Source: Microplitis mediator (taxonomy: Eukaryota > Arthropoda > Insecta > Hymenoptera > Braconidae). Taken from it: 64,000 nt of DNA. Each line of letters begins with the position of its first letter. Positions within the stretch are counted from its first letter, which is position 1. The DNA is taken from NCBI RefSeq assembly GCF_029852145.1, contig NC_079974.1, positions 16,119,582 to 16,183,581 on the forward strand, given 5' to 3'. This document shows positions 1 through 9,445 of the stretch, piece after piece. The notes under the pieces are model-generated. The model was not told the DNA's origin, did not search any database, and saw only the letters and a program-made list of their open reading frames with translations. Both the position numbers and the translations under genes were made by a program.

Positions 1-698
1 ACGTTTATGTATTTATTTTACCATTATATATATTTATTTTAATGTATAAAATAAATAGTATATAATAACGATACTTAAAATAACAGTCTGATAATTTTTT
101 AATTTCTCTTAACAAATTACGCATTTGTAAATTTGCGTAGATTTTTAAAAAATAATTTGTAAGAATTTTTTTAATTTATTTTTTTATAAACATTTAGTTT
201 ATTTATTTAAAAATATAAAAAATATTGTCTGGTACTCTTACTGTAATAGATAATCTTATTTATTCAAAATGACATTAGAGGTATTTGTAAAAAAAAAAAA
301 AAAAAAAAGAAAAAAAAACAGCATGACCCTGATTAAGAAATGAGTGTAAATGTAGCAGACATACAATTTTTTAATTACGTATAAAAAAATTGAATAATTA
401 AAATAATGAAATTAAAAAAAATGCATCTACTGAATTTCGAATTATCTAAACTATTCTTCTTTTCTATTATTTTAAAGTTTTAAAAATTGTCAGATGTCCG
501 CTAACTTAACTATCATATTAAGAAAAATGATTTACTCCATGCTAAGTGTATATCTATATATTAGTCGATTCAAATTGTTTTAAATAATTTCAAATTGTTT
601 TGAATCATTTCAAATAATTTTTCTTAATCAGAGGATGGAAACCTGAAAAAAAAATATAATAAAAAAGCATTAAAATTTGAAATTAAGTTTAAATTTAC
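1..698. other. Intronic sequence of the ZNRF-like gene
   Basis: This stretch follows the splice donor of the ZNRF-like first exon on the minus strand, so it is the start of its first coding intron. It is AT-rich with a poly-A run near 290-320 and holds one MITE copy (341-516). I see no further exon of the ligase here; the RING-encoding exons must lie left of the window. Confidence 0.6.
341..516 (+). mobile_element. MITE, family A (Mutator-like ends, 9-bp target duplication)
   Basis: A 176-bp non-coding element begins TGAGTGTAAATGTAGCAG and ends in the inverted motif AGATGTCCGCTAACTT...ATCAT. It is flanked on both sides by the same 9 bases, ATTAAGAAA (332-340 and 517-525). Related copies lie at 16742, 21702 and 46040. 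A target duplication of 9 bp is typical of Mutator-like (MULE) transposons; that assignment is inference because no transposase is present. Confidence 0.75.
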
Positions 699-1089
699 CA
701 TTAAATGACCAGATGTGTGAAGGCAAGCTGTGTGTAGCGTAAACTCTACCACTGTCCTCGTCACCGTCATCAGAATCAAGATTACCTAATCCAAGTGCTT
801 GTCCAACATTTAAACCAACAGTATTTGCTAGGTTAACTGCCTGCTCCCCTGACAAATCTGGCACTGAACTCAATGATCTTGCTCGTTGTCTATTATCACC
901 AGCAACTCGTGATGATTGAGGTTGATTATGATGCTGTAGTAAACTAACACCACCAGGTAGTGATCTTAATATTGAAAAACCCTGCATTGTCGTTGCTGTT
1001 GTTGTTGAATCATTTGTTGCTGTTGTACCGGTGGAAGACTGTCCATTTCCACCCGTAGCTTGTGCTACGGTACTTGTTTTTGCTCCCAT
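699..1089 (-). CDS. ZNRF-type E3 ubiquitin ligase, first coding exon (partial)
   Basis: The ATG at 1089 opens MGAKTSTV, an N-terminal glycine context fitting N-myristoylation as known for ZNRF1/2. A Ser/Thr/Gln-rich linker follows, then RARSLSSVPDLSG and VYATHSLPSHIWSFNG. The last phrase resembles the segment just before the zinc-finger/RING part of ZNRF2-like proteins as I remember them. The exon ends at 699 on AATG|GTAAAT, phase 1; the following codons run into intron. The zinc finger and RING exons are outside the window, so ligase activity itself is not shown. In the family these proteins act with E2 enzymes at endosomal, lysosomal and plasma membranes. Alternative: another myristoylated RING protein with the same N-terminus. 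Confidence 0.7.
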
Positions 1090-1760
1090 AACAAATTATT
1101 ATTTATTTTATTTATTACACTTCAACACTTTATTATTATTGTCTGCTTTGTTTATTTTTAAACAAATAAATTTTATTAATATATTTTTTTATATTCACTT
1201 CAGTATATATTTATTTATATACCTAAAAACACGCGTTCGTTCCGAGTATTTAATTAACTTTTTTTTGGTAAAAAGTCGATTCGTATCGTCAGTCTGTGAC
1301 CCTACTGGTTCTTCAATCTCCGTTGGTGGTTACACACACTTGTAAAAACTCTTCTTCAAGAAGAATTAAATGTTAGTCTATTTAAAAAAAGAAATAAAAA
1401 TAAAACAATAAAAAAAAAGAAAAAACGAAAGAATAAAAAAAAAGTATTGTATAAAAACACTAACAAAATTTGATTATTGTTTAATAATAGTAATTATTAA
1501 TAATGAAACACTTGTTATTTATAAATTTAGGCCAAAATTTTATATATTTTTGCCACAACGAGCAAGTCATTTCGGGATAAAATATAATAATATCCACGGC
1601 CTAATGGGTTCATCACGAAACAACAATCACACCGACATCTTAAGCGATTATATATATTTTTTTCACTAAAGATTTTACTAGAATTATCTCTAGAGTATTG
1701 ACAAATTTTAATATTTTTATTCTAATGTGTTGGTAATTCTGCCTGCATTTTATGCTGGCT

Positions 1761-2430
1761 TCAGACCCTCCGTCCGGCGCATGGAGCGTCTGCCATTTTC
1801 CCGGGAAAATTCAAATTTATGATTAAATTATTAGAAAAAAAGTGAATGTATAAATTATTAAATGTGCTGATTAAAGTGAAATTTAAGTCGACAGATCTTA
1901 GTATCTCGATTATAAATAATCTTTATAGATAGTATCAATATAAATAAAAAAAAATTGAAGGGCACTCTCGGTCAGTTCCCACCACTTTTTAAAAATACGC
2001 AATGATTTTCAATCGTCATAAGCGTATTAAAATTTTATTAATTAATTAAAAAAAAAAATTAAAATCTTAATTTAAAAAAAGGCAGCGTAGTTGTAATTTT
2101 GCTGAGATATAGAATTTCAAAAAATTACTTACAATTGATATCAATTGGGAATTAAACGAAATTTATTGAATAAATTTTAGCCAACAAAATTTAAAAATTC
2201 GAATTATGAAATTGACATGACGACTTTACTGAAATTTATTTCTCAAATTTCGTGTAACTCCCAATTGATATCAATTGTAAGTAATTTTTTGAAAATTTTA
2301 ATACGCTTATGACAGTTAAAAGTCATTGAAACTTTTTAAAAAGTGGGGGGCACTGCCTTAGAATGACCTTAATTATTAATTTAATTATGAATTTTAATTT
2401 TCCCGGGTATATGGCAGGCGTCCCTGAGTA
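1761..2430. mobile_element. Outer inverted-repeat element with CCCGGGAAAATT arms
   Basis: The left arm near 1780-1830 (GCGTCTGCCATTTTCCCGG) and the right arm near 2395-2425 (CCCGGGTATATGGCAGGCG) are imperfect inverted repeats. Relatives of these arms occur at about 5690-5750 and 8548-8602. The element is interrupted by a family-K hairpin. No coding capacity is seen, and the exact ends and target duplication could not be fixed. Confidence 0.5.
1958..2370. mobile_element. Hairpin MITE, family K
   Basis: The element starts AAGGGCACTCTCGGTCAG and ends in the near-complement GGGCACTGCCTTAGAATG. Inside, ATAAGCGTATTAAAATTTT on one arm mirrors AATTTTAATACGCTTATG on the other. Other copies are at 11287-12053 and 43958-44394. 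It is non-coding, about 410 bp, and lies inside another inverted-repeat element. Confidence 0.65.
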
Positions 2431-2746
2431 TCCTAGGAACTAGTACTCAATTACTCATGTTAATCGATTTTAAAGGGTCTCCTGAAACTTAAAATAAAAA
2501 AAAAAAATTTTTTTTAATTCAAAAAAATTGTGACTGAAACGGATGCATATTAAGGGCTTAAATTTTCAAAGAATTTTTTATTGAATATATAGAACGGCTC
2601 CATAAAGTTTCCTAGGAAAAAATCGGCATGCATGATCATTCGCTAATCTCATGCATGATCATGTCTGAATATTGGCCAGTCATGAGCATATATGATCTTA
2701 CTTGAGCATGCACAAAAAAAAAATTATATTGCGAAAAAAAAACTAA

Positions 2747-3540
2747 GAAAGATTAAAAATACTCATTGAAAAGCATTAAAAAAGATGAGAATTGAATACT
2801 TTTTAATAAGTCCTATTCCACAAGGTTTTCATCTGGACATAAAATTAATACTTTTCAATTATATTGAATCTAAAAATAATATAAGAATTTCCAAACTTCC
2901 AAAGAATTGAAAAAGATTCGAATAAATTGATATTTTTAATCTTTCTGAATCCTCGTCAATAACAGAAAAGATTCGAATTTTAGGGTTACAAGAGTAGCAT
3001 TGAAAAAAATTCGAATAAATTGACAGTTTTCAATCTTTCTAAACCTTCCTCAATACCAAAATAGTTCCATATTTCGGGTTTAAAGTTGGATTGAAAAAGA
3101 TTCAAATGAATTGACATTTTCAATCCTTCTGAATACTTCTCAATAACAAAATAATTTCACATTTCGGGTCACGTGTGGGATTGAAAAAAATTTTAATGAA
3201 TTCACATTTTCCAATCTTTCTAAATCCTTTTCAATACTAAAATAGTTCCATATTTTGGATCGAGTGTAGGATTGAAAAGAATTGGAAAAAATTGAGAATT
3301 TTCAATTTTTCTAAATCCTTCTCAATACTAAAATAGTTCCATATTTTATATTACGTGGAAGTTATTGAAATGATAAAAGATTGAATTCTTTTCAATACTT
3401 TTGAATTCCATTATAGGAATTAGAAAGTATTCAAATGACCGAAATTTCAATTCCATTTAATATTTTTTAAAGTTTCCGTATGGATTGAAAAAAATTGAAA
3501 TAATTTTCAATACTTTTCAATGAGTATTTTTAATCTGGGA
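2747..3540. mobile_element. Hairpin element with GATTAAAAAT...TTTTTAATC ends
   Basis: The left end GAAAGATTAAAAATACTC mirrors the right end GAGTATTTTTAATCTGGG. The body repeats variants of ATTGAAAAAGATTC and CAATCTTTCTAAATCC in opposite orientation on the two arms, with ATAGTTCCATATTTCGGG-type words recurring about four times. It belongs with other hairpins in this window that end in GATTAAAAA/TTTTTAATC. Confidence 0.55.
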
Positions 3541-3584
3541 GCGTTACTTAAAAGAAATATAGATATGATTTTGGTTGATGAATA

Positions 3585-3668
3585 AGCCCCGGTGATTACT
3601 GAGCTCGAACCGGTATCCTTCCGATTCCAAGTATTCAATGCTATCCACTGCGCTGGCCAACGTATGTG
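3585..3668 (-). repeat. tRNA-like sequence (probable SINE head)
   Basis: Read on the minus strand, TGGCCAGCGCAGTGG (3658-3644) resembles a Pol III A box and GGTTCGAGCTC (3611-3601) resembles a B box. The spacing of about 35 bases between them is close to tRNA. I could not fold a full cloverleaf with a paired acceptor stem, so this looks like a tRNA-derived SINE head and not a working tRNA gene. Confidence 0.5.
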
Positions 3669-3996
3669 ATCTCGTACATGTAAGTAGGTATGGAATATGC
3701 ATGATCAGACATGAATTACGCATGATCGTGCATGCCGATTTTTTCCTGGGTTGAACCAAATTGACGAGGGTCGCCCCGTAAAAATTACTTTATTTGATGG
3801 AATGACCCATATGTATTTAAATATATGTAAATAAATATTATTTGAGTGATTACAAAATTTTGCTGAATTTATTAAAAATTACAAGACAATAATACATCAG
3901 TTGAAGAATATTTTAAAAAACGCAGTACAAACATTTTAGATTAATTTTGTTGACAAAAAAAAAACTCAATCATGTTTCTCCAATATATTCACTGGT

Positions 3997-5118
3997 TCAT
4001 TTTAAGAGAGTACACTTCATTAATTCAAACATCAACAAAGGTTTATTTTGACATAAATCCTTAAATTCAGGAAGTTTAACAATTAAATTTTTGTTATCAA
4101 ATATAAATTCAATCCCTTTATGACGTAGTTGAGTAAGATTGAAATCATCAGCAACATTTGTAATAGATAAAACATTATCAATATTCATGTTTTTTAATAA
4201 TGTGCGCTCGCAAATTTCTATCAAGTTGATGATTTGATACATCGCTGCAACCTCAATCATTTTCAAAGCAACGTCGACGTCTTTAATTGCATTTGTTTTT
4301 CCGGTATAAAAAAATTCTAGCATCTCAGTAATAATATCAAGTGAGAAATTTTTAATTGTAATACGATTTTCTTTGACTTCTTTCATGTCGGTGGTTAGCA
4401 TCGCGTTAAAATACGGACTGTGCACCGACAAAATAACTTTGTGTGCTGGTAATTCTTTACCATCAACTATTAGAGTGATGTCGTTGAATACATCTGCGTT
4501 TAGAAATTTATGAAAATTGATTGGCATAATTTTTTCAGGCTGTTCACTAATAAAACCTTGTAAAATGATTTTACATTCAATCGTCATCTTTAAATAAGAA
4601 TTACATTTATCATCAGGCAATACTTTGGACGATTCATTTGTATATTCTCTAATATTAAGAATTAAAGACTCTTTCCATCTATTTCTTTCTAATGTGCATA
4701 AACGAGTTACTGAAGGTTTTGTGTTATTGAAATTAGAAGCATGAATAGAAGAAGACGGAATAGATGGAATAGATGGAATAGAAGAGTTACTAAATACTCT
4801 AGAATAGAACTTAGACAATTTTACGTTTTGTGGTGGATTATCAAATTTTTTTGGTGGGTTATCAAACTTTTGTGGTGTATGAATTTGATCAATCTGTATA
4901 CTATCCTTTACTTGTCTCAAGTTATTTTTTCGTACTCGTAGATAAAGTAATCTCTGAGGAGTAGAATCAGCCTGCCGTAACCCGAGATCAAAACTAACTG
5001 GAGCTGTACCAGCTGAATAGAACTGTTCCGAGCAAACCCATGACTTAACACCAATCACAGAATCAATGTTCCACGTAAATTTTATTATCTCTGCCTCTGA
5101 ATTTACATTCATTGTCAT
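3997..5118 (-). CDS. MATH/BTB (speckle-type POZ-like) protein, intronless
   Basis: A 373-residue protein in one exon. Residues about 10-65 (FTWNIDSV..., then YLRVRK) look like a diverged MATH domain. Residues 80-130 are low complexity with a doubled KFDNPP and repeated SIP triplets. A second MATH-like strand block follows, then a clear BTB/POZ domain at about 209-308 (DVFNDITLIVDGKELPAHK, SPYFNAML, FFYTGK). The C-terminal 60 residues fit a BACK-like extension. In the family the MATH domain binds substrates and the BTB domain recruits Cullin-3, so the likely role is a CUL3 ubiquitin-ligase adaptor. The lack of introns and the broken MATH region suggest a retrocopy or a lineage-expanded, fast-evolving paralogue. 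It lies between repeat nests, and the start at 5118 has a second ATG two codons later. Confidence 0.8.
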   Translation of the reverse strand: MTMNVNSEAEIIKFTWNIDSVIGVKSWVCSEQFYSAGTAPVSFDLGLRQADSTPQRLLYLRVRKNNLRQVKDSIQIDQIHTPQKFDNPPKKFDNPPQNVKLSKFYSRVFSNSSIPSIPSIPSSSIHASNFNNTKPSVTRLCTLERNRWKESLILNIREYTNESSKVLPDDKCNSYLKMTIECKIILQGFISEQPEKIMPINFHKFLNADVFNDITLIVDGKELPAHKVILSVHSPYFNAMLTTDMKEVKENRITIKNFSLDIITEMLEFFYTGKTNAIKDVDVALKMIEVAAMYQIINLIEICERTLLKNMNIDNVLSITNVADDFNLTQLRHKGIEFIFDNKNLIVKLPEFKDLCQNKPLLMFELMKCTLLK

Positions 5119-5977
5119 GTTTTATAATGAATTAACCCTCGATAAATCTAATCAAAAAAATTCTACTTCAATCTGCTAAATCCAAATATATTTTTTATAT
5201 CCTTGTACCCTAGTAGGTATCTTTTAGTCAAGATCTTGAAATCACAGTATATATAGATATAATATTTCGCTGTATTCTCCTTGACTTGCTCAAGATTTGC
5301 TCCAAAATTGATCAATATTGCCACTAGGGTAACAGCTATGAAAATTAAGAAAAATAATAATAAAAAATTATTTATTCACTAAAACAAAAAATAATTTTTA
5401 AAATCTACTGATAAAATACTTAACCTGTTAATTTCCACAAGTGGCTGCTACAAAATAGTTTGTTTTGGAAAGACCAAATTCAAAAATGGAAATCCCAGTT
5501 TATCAAAACACTTTTGAATATTTAATTTGCACTATTAACTTAAACAAATAGTAGAAAATAATTGAAAAAAATTATGATAAAAAAGTAACAATGAGAATTG
5601 AAATGTAAAACTCGTCACCTGGAAGTTGGGATTTCAATTGTTTGTCATCATAGATTTCAAAAATCTATAACTTATGGTGTGTTCGAGCATCCACCCCAGC
5701 GCACGGGAGTGCCCGTCATTTACCCGGGAAAATTAAAATCCATAAATAAATGATTAGAAAAAAAGGAAATAACCATAAATTTAAAAAAGGACAATTTCGC
5801 TGAGATGTAGATTTAAAAAAAAATTACTTACAGTTGATATCAAATGGGAGTTGAACGAAATTTGTTGAATAAATTTCAGTAAAATCTTCGAATTATAAAA
5901 TGTCCATTTTATAATTCGAATTTCCAAATTTTATGGGCTAAAATTTATTCAACAAATTTTGTTTAACTCCTAATTAA

Positions 5978-6187
5978 TTACATACTCAAAAAATATACAT
6001 AAGTTGATTTACGAAATTGCAAAAAAGTTGGCTGTTGTGTACAATTGACTGGTAACTCATTCCAAACTCTGATAGTACTAACCAGAAATGACCTATTGTA
6101 TTTAGTACTATGACAATTTGGCAGCACAAGATAATCTTGACGAATATCACCTCTGCGAAAATAAGGCTCTATAATACACTTATCCAA
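5978..6187 (-). pseudogene. C-terminal tail of a LINE reverse transcriptase (remnant)
   Basis: The minus-strand frame encodes RRGDIRQDYLVLPNC followed by YNRSFLVSTIRVWNELP. The pattern of basic residues, leucine/proline, Y-x-x-SF and R-x-WN-x-LP is the usual ending of non-LTR retrotransposon ORF2 proteins. Only about 60 residues remain. The upstream part is cut off by the inverted-repeat element starting at 6176. No endonuclease or catalytic RT motif is left, so this is a dead fragment. Confidence 0.65.
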
Positions 6188-7195
6188 AAAATTAGAAGAA
6201 AAAGAAAATTTTATAAATTTTTTAGTGATTTTTGGAAGGCTGTATTTTCGTGAAAAATGATCGTATCGAAAAAATGAAAAAAGAAAATTGAAGCTTGAAA
6301 CTTCTAGTTTAAAGATCTTTCAGCAAAATAATTTTTTGAACCACGGTTTTTGCGGAATCAGAAGAAATAGGTCGAGACAAAATTTTTCTAAATTTTTTAG
6401 TTTTATTTTTTAGGTCTACGGGGCCGGGAAATTTTTTATCGAAAAAACCAATTCATGGCTCGTTTAGGAAATTTATTCAGCTACAATTTGCTTTTTTAAT
6501 TTCTCTGTACGACAATTTGCTGCTGAGATATCAGCCTTCAAATGAAAAAAGATCCTTTTGTCTTTGATTATCGATATCTCAGCCTACAAGTTCCATTTTC
6601 GATTAAAAAAAAAAAATTTTTCTTATCCTTAATATCAATTTGAAAAACCCACAAAAAATGGCCATTTTCTGGTTTTTTAGTCAACTCATCGCTACTTTGC
6701 AAATATTGATGCAAAGGTTAATGTTGCCAGGTGATTTTACAGCTTAATGTACCCCCAAAAACCCTGGAAATTTTCAGATTGTTCCATTGAACCGTTTGTC
6801 CGGCCGATTGCTCAAAGTTTTACAAAACTATTAAAGGAACGTGTTTTGTTCCTTAATTTGTGTAATCATTACCAAATGAAAAAATTAATTTTTTTCTGGT
6901 TTTCTTTCATTTTTGCGTTAGTTATTCACTAAATGTAAGGTGAAGAGAAAAAAAAAAATTTTTTCCGAAAAACGAGACAAAACAAGAATTTTTTTACTTT
7001 TTTTCTATGTTTTACTCGGATTTTTTTTTCTTCGTTTTTTGGACAATTTTTTTTCTCTTTAAACTAGAGATTTTAAGCTTCAATTTGCTTTTTTATTTTT
7101 TCGATACGATCATTTTTCACGAAAATACAGCCTTCCAAAAATCACTAAAAAATTTATAAAATTTTCTTGTTCCTCTAATTTTTTGCATAAGTGTA
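6176..7195. mobile_element. 1-kb inverted-repeat element (ACACTTAT termini)
   Basis: The left arm begins ACACTTATCCAAAAAATTAG and the right arm ends with its near complement, finishing ATAAGTGT. The arms are similar for more than 120 bp, including GGAAGGCTGTATTTTCGTG and its complement near 7115-7135. The interior is AT-rich with only short spurious frames. It appears to have inserted into the LINE remnant. No clear target duplication was found. Confidence 0.65.
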
Positions 7196-7310
7196 GATAA
7201 ATCATTTTTAATTAATGGTTTTTGATTTAAATACAAAGTTTTATATATCAGAAAAGTTAAGAAAAACTCACGCTTTGACTTTAACGTAAGCCAGCGTAAG
7301 TTTTTATAAT

Positions 7311-7461
7311 CCCTGATTAAAAAAAATGATTAAAAAGTATTTAAAATGATTTGTTTTTTAATCATTTTAAATACTTCTTAATCCTTCAAATCATTTCTAA
7401 TCCTGTCTCTTATGGACATTTAACGTGTGAAATCATTTTTAATCATTTTTTTTAATCAGGG
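7311..7461. mobile_element. Hairpin element, CCCTGATTAAA...TTTAATCAGGG
   Basis: A 151-bp near-palindrome with ends CCCTGATTAAAAAA and TTTTTTAATCAGGG. The arms carry AATGATT and AAGTATTTAAAATG words in inverted order. It is one of several elements here with the same ends but different bodies (compare 22064, 27889, 42331, 47449). Confidence 0.7.
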
Positions 7462-7605
7462 ATATCGTGTTACATACTCTTACTTCGATATCCTAAACAT
7501 ATAACAAACACAAAAATTAAGCTGTCTCTGTAATCTAATTTGTTATTGACTAGTAATATCAGTATTAATTACAGCACAATAGTCAAAAATTGGAAGTATT
7601 TAAGT

Positions 7606-7993
7606 CCCGATGAAAAAAGATTTTATACAATTGTATAAAATTATATACAAAAAATGGCCCGATCCAATTGTATACAACTGTATAAAAATTGTATACAATT
7701 TTATACAAATTGTATACAAGTCTATATACTTATATACAATTTTATACAAATTATATACAATTCTATATAATTTTATACAATTCTATATAATTGCAATATA
7801 TAGAATTGTATATAATTATATAGACTTGTATACAATTTGTATAGAATTGTATACAATTTCTATACAAATTGTATACAATTGGATCGGGCCATTTTTTCTA
7901 TCCAATCATATATAGTCTATATATAATTATATATAGTCTATATATATTTGATATATAATTCTATACAATTGTATAAAATCTTTTTTCATCGGG
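7606..7993. mobile_element. Hairpin element, CCCGATGAAAAAAG ends, TATACAATT body
   Basis: Perfect-looking terminal arms: CCCGATGAAAAAAGATTTTA at the left and its complement at the right, both running on into ATACAATTGTATA. The interior is almost entirely degenerate repeats of TATACAATT. A second inverted pair, GGCCCGATCCAATTGTATAC near 7650 and its complement near 7870, sits inside the first, as if a smaller CCCGAT hairpin were nested in a larger one. Confidence 0.7.
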
Positions 7994-8148
7994 GTCACAG
8001 CTAATTTTTTCTTTATGTGTAAGATGAAGATATCACCATTCATTCTTAGTTGCACAAGTGTTCTTATACCACTCTTAGAAATTTCAGATTTGTAATGACC
8101 AAATAAGTGTATCTTCCAGAATTACACCTATATATTTTACCGATTTAC

Positions 8149-8500
8149 ACAGTAAAAAAGGATTCGTCAAAATCAACACATATCGTGTGTAAAACGAACG
8201 TTTTACACTTATGTACATGTCATTTTAACATGTCGTGAGTGTAGCAAAAGTTACACTCGTATATGTTAGAAGTAACAAATTTTTCCAGAATTCTTTTGTG
8301 ATAATCGAGATTATTTTTAACATATTTTGTGTGTTAATTTGAATGTAACATATAAAAAGTATTACTTTCGTATAAAATAACATTTCTGTGTGTTAAAAAA
8401 TCAATCGATTGCAGTAATTCAAACAAGATAAATACTGGGTGTTAAATTGACACACGAAAGTGTTAAAAATTCACTCAGAATTTTAACACAGGCTTTTTTT
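8149..8500 (+). repeat. Dispersed repeat, AAGGATTCGTCAAAATCAA type, copy 1
   Basis: About 350 bp that is strongly similar, in the same orientation, to 57557-57910. Shared landmarks in order are GGATTCGTC, ACATATCGTGT, GAACGTTTTACACTTAT, ATTATTTTTAACATATTTTG and AATTTTAACACA. GTGT/ACAC words recur throughout. It is non-coding and the type of element is unknown. Confidence 0.65.
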
Positions 8501-9316
8501 TTCTATTGGTTATTAACTCTTTTTCTATAATAATTTAATTCTGAATTTGAATTTTTCCGGGTAAATGGTAGGCGCACAAGTGCGTCGGGCGGAGGGTCCG
8601 ATTACTACACCATCAATGTACACATTGTTACCAACACACTACCAACTATTTAATTTTTAAATTCAAATTTATGATAATGTATTTTTCAAATTCCCATTAA
8701 TTAATATTCTAAATATTAAGCAAATAATTAATTATTTAACGCGATTGAATAAAGTCTTGACTCTGTATAAATATTCAAAGTAATTGACAAAGGTCAATAA
8801 TAAATTTCTTTAATGATGACGTAAAAGAAATTCATTTTAATAACATGTACAACATGATAAGCCAATAATTTTATCTATCTAGATTTATTAATGAATTAAT
8901 ACAATAGAAAGTGTATTAATATAGCGAAAAGTTTTGGAGTTGGCCCACAGGATCAACTGTTTTTCAGGTTTTTTTAATATGAAATTAAATTAAAAACAAA
9001 AATCTCTATTTCGTCAAAGGAGTAATAAATATAAACAAATGTTTTTAATCAATATTATTAACTTTAATTACATTTTGTATATTAATTATTATTATATACA
9101 AATCCATTATAAATTATAATATATACAGATATTCATTACAAAAATATTTACCGTTTATTATACAAAGGCGATTAATTATTTTTGTTAATTATGTTAAATT
9201 TATATTAATTTATCGTTTGTTCGTTAACAGTAAATGATAATAGTTTAAAATTATTGTTGATTTTTATGATGATGGCACGTGAATGGCGTTTTCATTATAA
9301 TAAATATAATAATTAA

Positions 9317-9397
9317 TTATTTTTCACATAAATTATAAAGATCAGCCTTAGAATCAGGACTCATAGAGCTCCAATTAGTTTGATAACATTGTTTTAA

Positions 9398-9445
<48 letters not shown>

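Larger units (their letters stand above)
2611..3750. mobile_element. Composite foldback element with tRNA-like insert
   Basis: The ends are mirror images: CCTAGGAAAAAATCGGCATG at 2611 and its complement, with CCCAGG, ending at 3750. Next to both ends are several GCATGATCATG-like words. The body holds a hairpin made of ATTGAAAAG-type oligomers (2747-3540) and, beyond it, a tRNA-like segment. This may be one SINE or foldback element broken by a later hairpin insertion. Confidence 0.55.
1090..3996. other. Gene-free stretch: ZNRF upstream region and nested repeats
   Basis: No gene is supported here. The right part of 1090-1700 is probably the promoter and 5' UTR of the ZNRF-like gene. From about 1760 to 3750 the DNA is almost wholly inverted-repeat elements: a pair of CCCGGGAAAATT-type ends near 1800 and 2402 enclosing a family-K hairpin (1958-2370), and a second composite (2611-3750) with a tRNA-like stretch. 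The rest, 3750-3996, is AT-rich with nothing recognisable. Confidence 0.7.
5119..9316. other. Gene-free repeat nest with a LINE remnant
   Basis: No intact gene is supported. 5206-5336 is a short foldback with TACCCTAGT and ACTAGGGTAA ends. From 5690 to 8602 lies a nest bounded by related CCCGGG-type arms: a family-K-like fragment (5780-5965), a LINE tail (5978-6175), a 1-kb inverted repeat (6176-7195), two hairpins (7311-7461 and 7606-7993) and a dispersed repeat (8149-8500). 8600-9316 is AT-rich and probably includes the oxt 3' UTR and polyadenylation region. Confidence 0.65.

Noticed and set aside
1031..1345. Plus-strand 104-codon frame over the ZNRF exon
   Set aside because: Half of it is the reverse of the ligase exon, the rest is AT-rich, Phe/Ile/Leu-only sequence without homology.
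3585..3668. A functional tRNA gene
   Set aside because: A- and B-box-like motifs are there, but I could not pair an acceptor stem or a convincing anticodon arm, and it lies inside a repeat element.
7311..7461. piggyBac-type MITE (CCC...GGG ends)
   Set aside because: piggyBac insertions duplicate TTAA, and none of the CCC...GGG elements here is flanked by TTAA on both sides.
7610..7915. 101-codon frame of Ile/Tyr/Leu repeats
   Set aside because: It is the TATACAATT hairpin body read as protein, not a gene.
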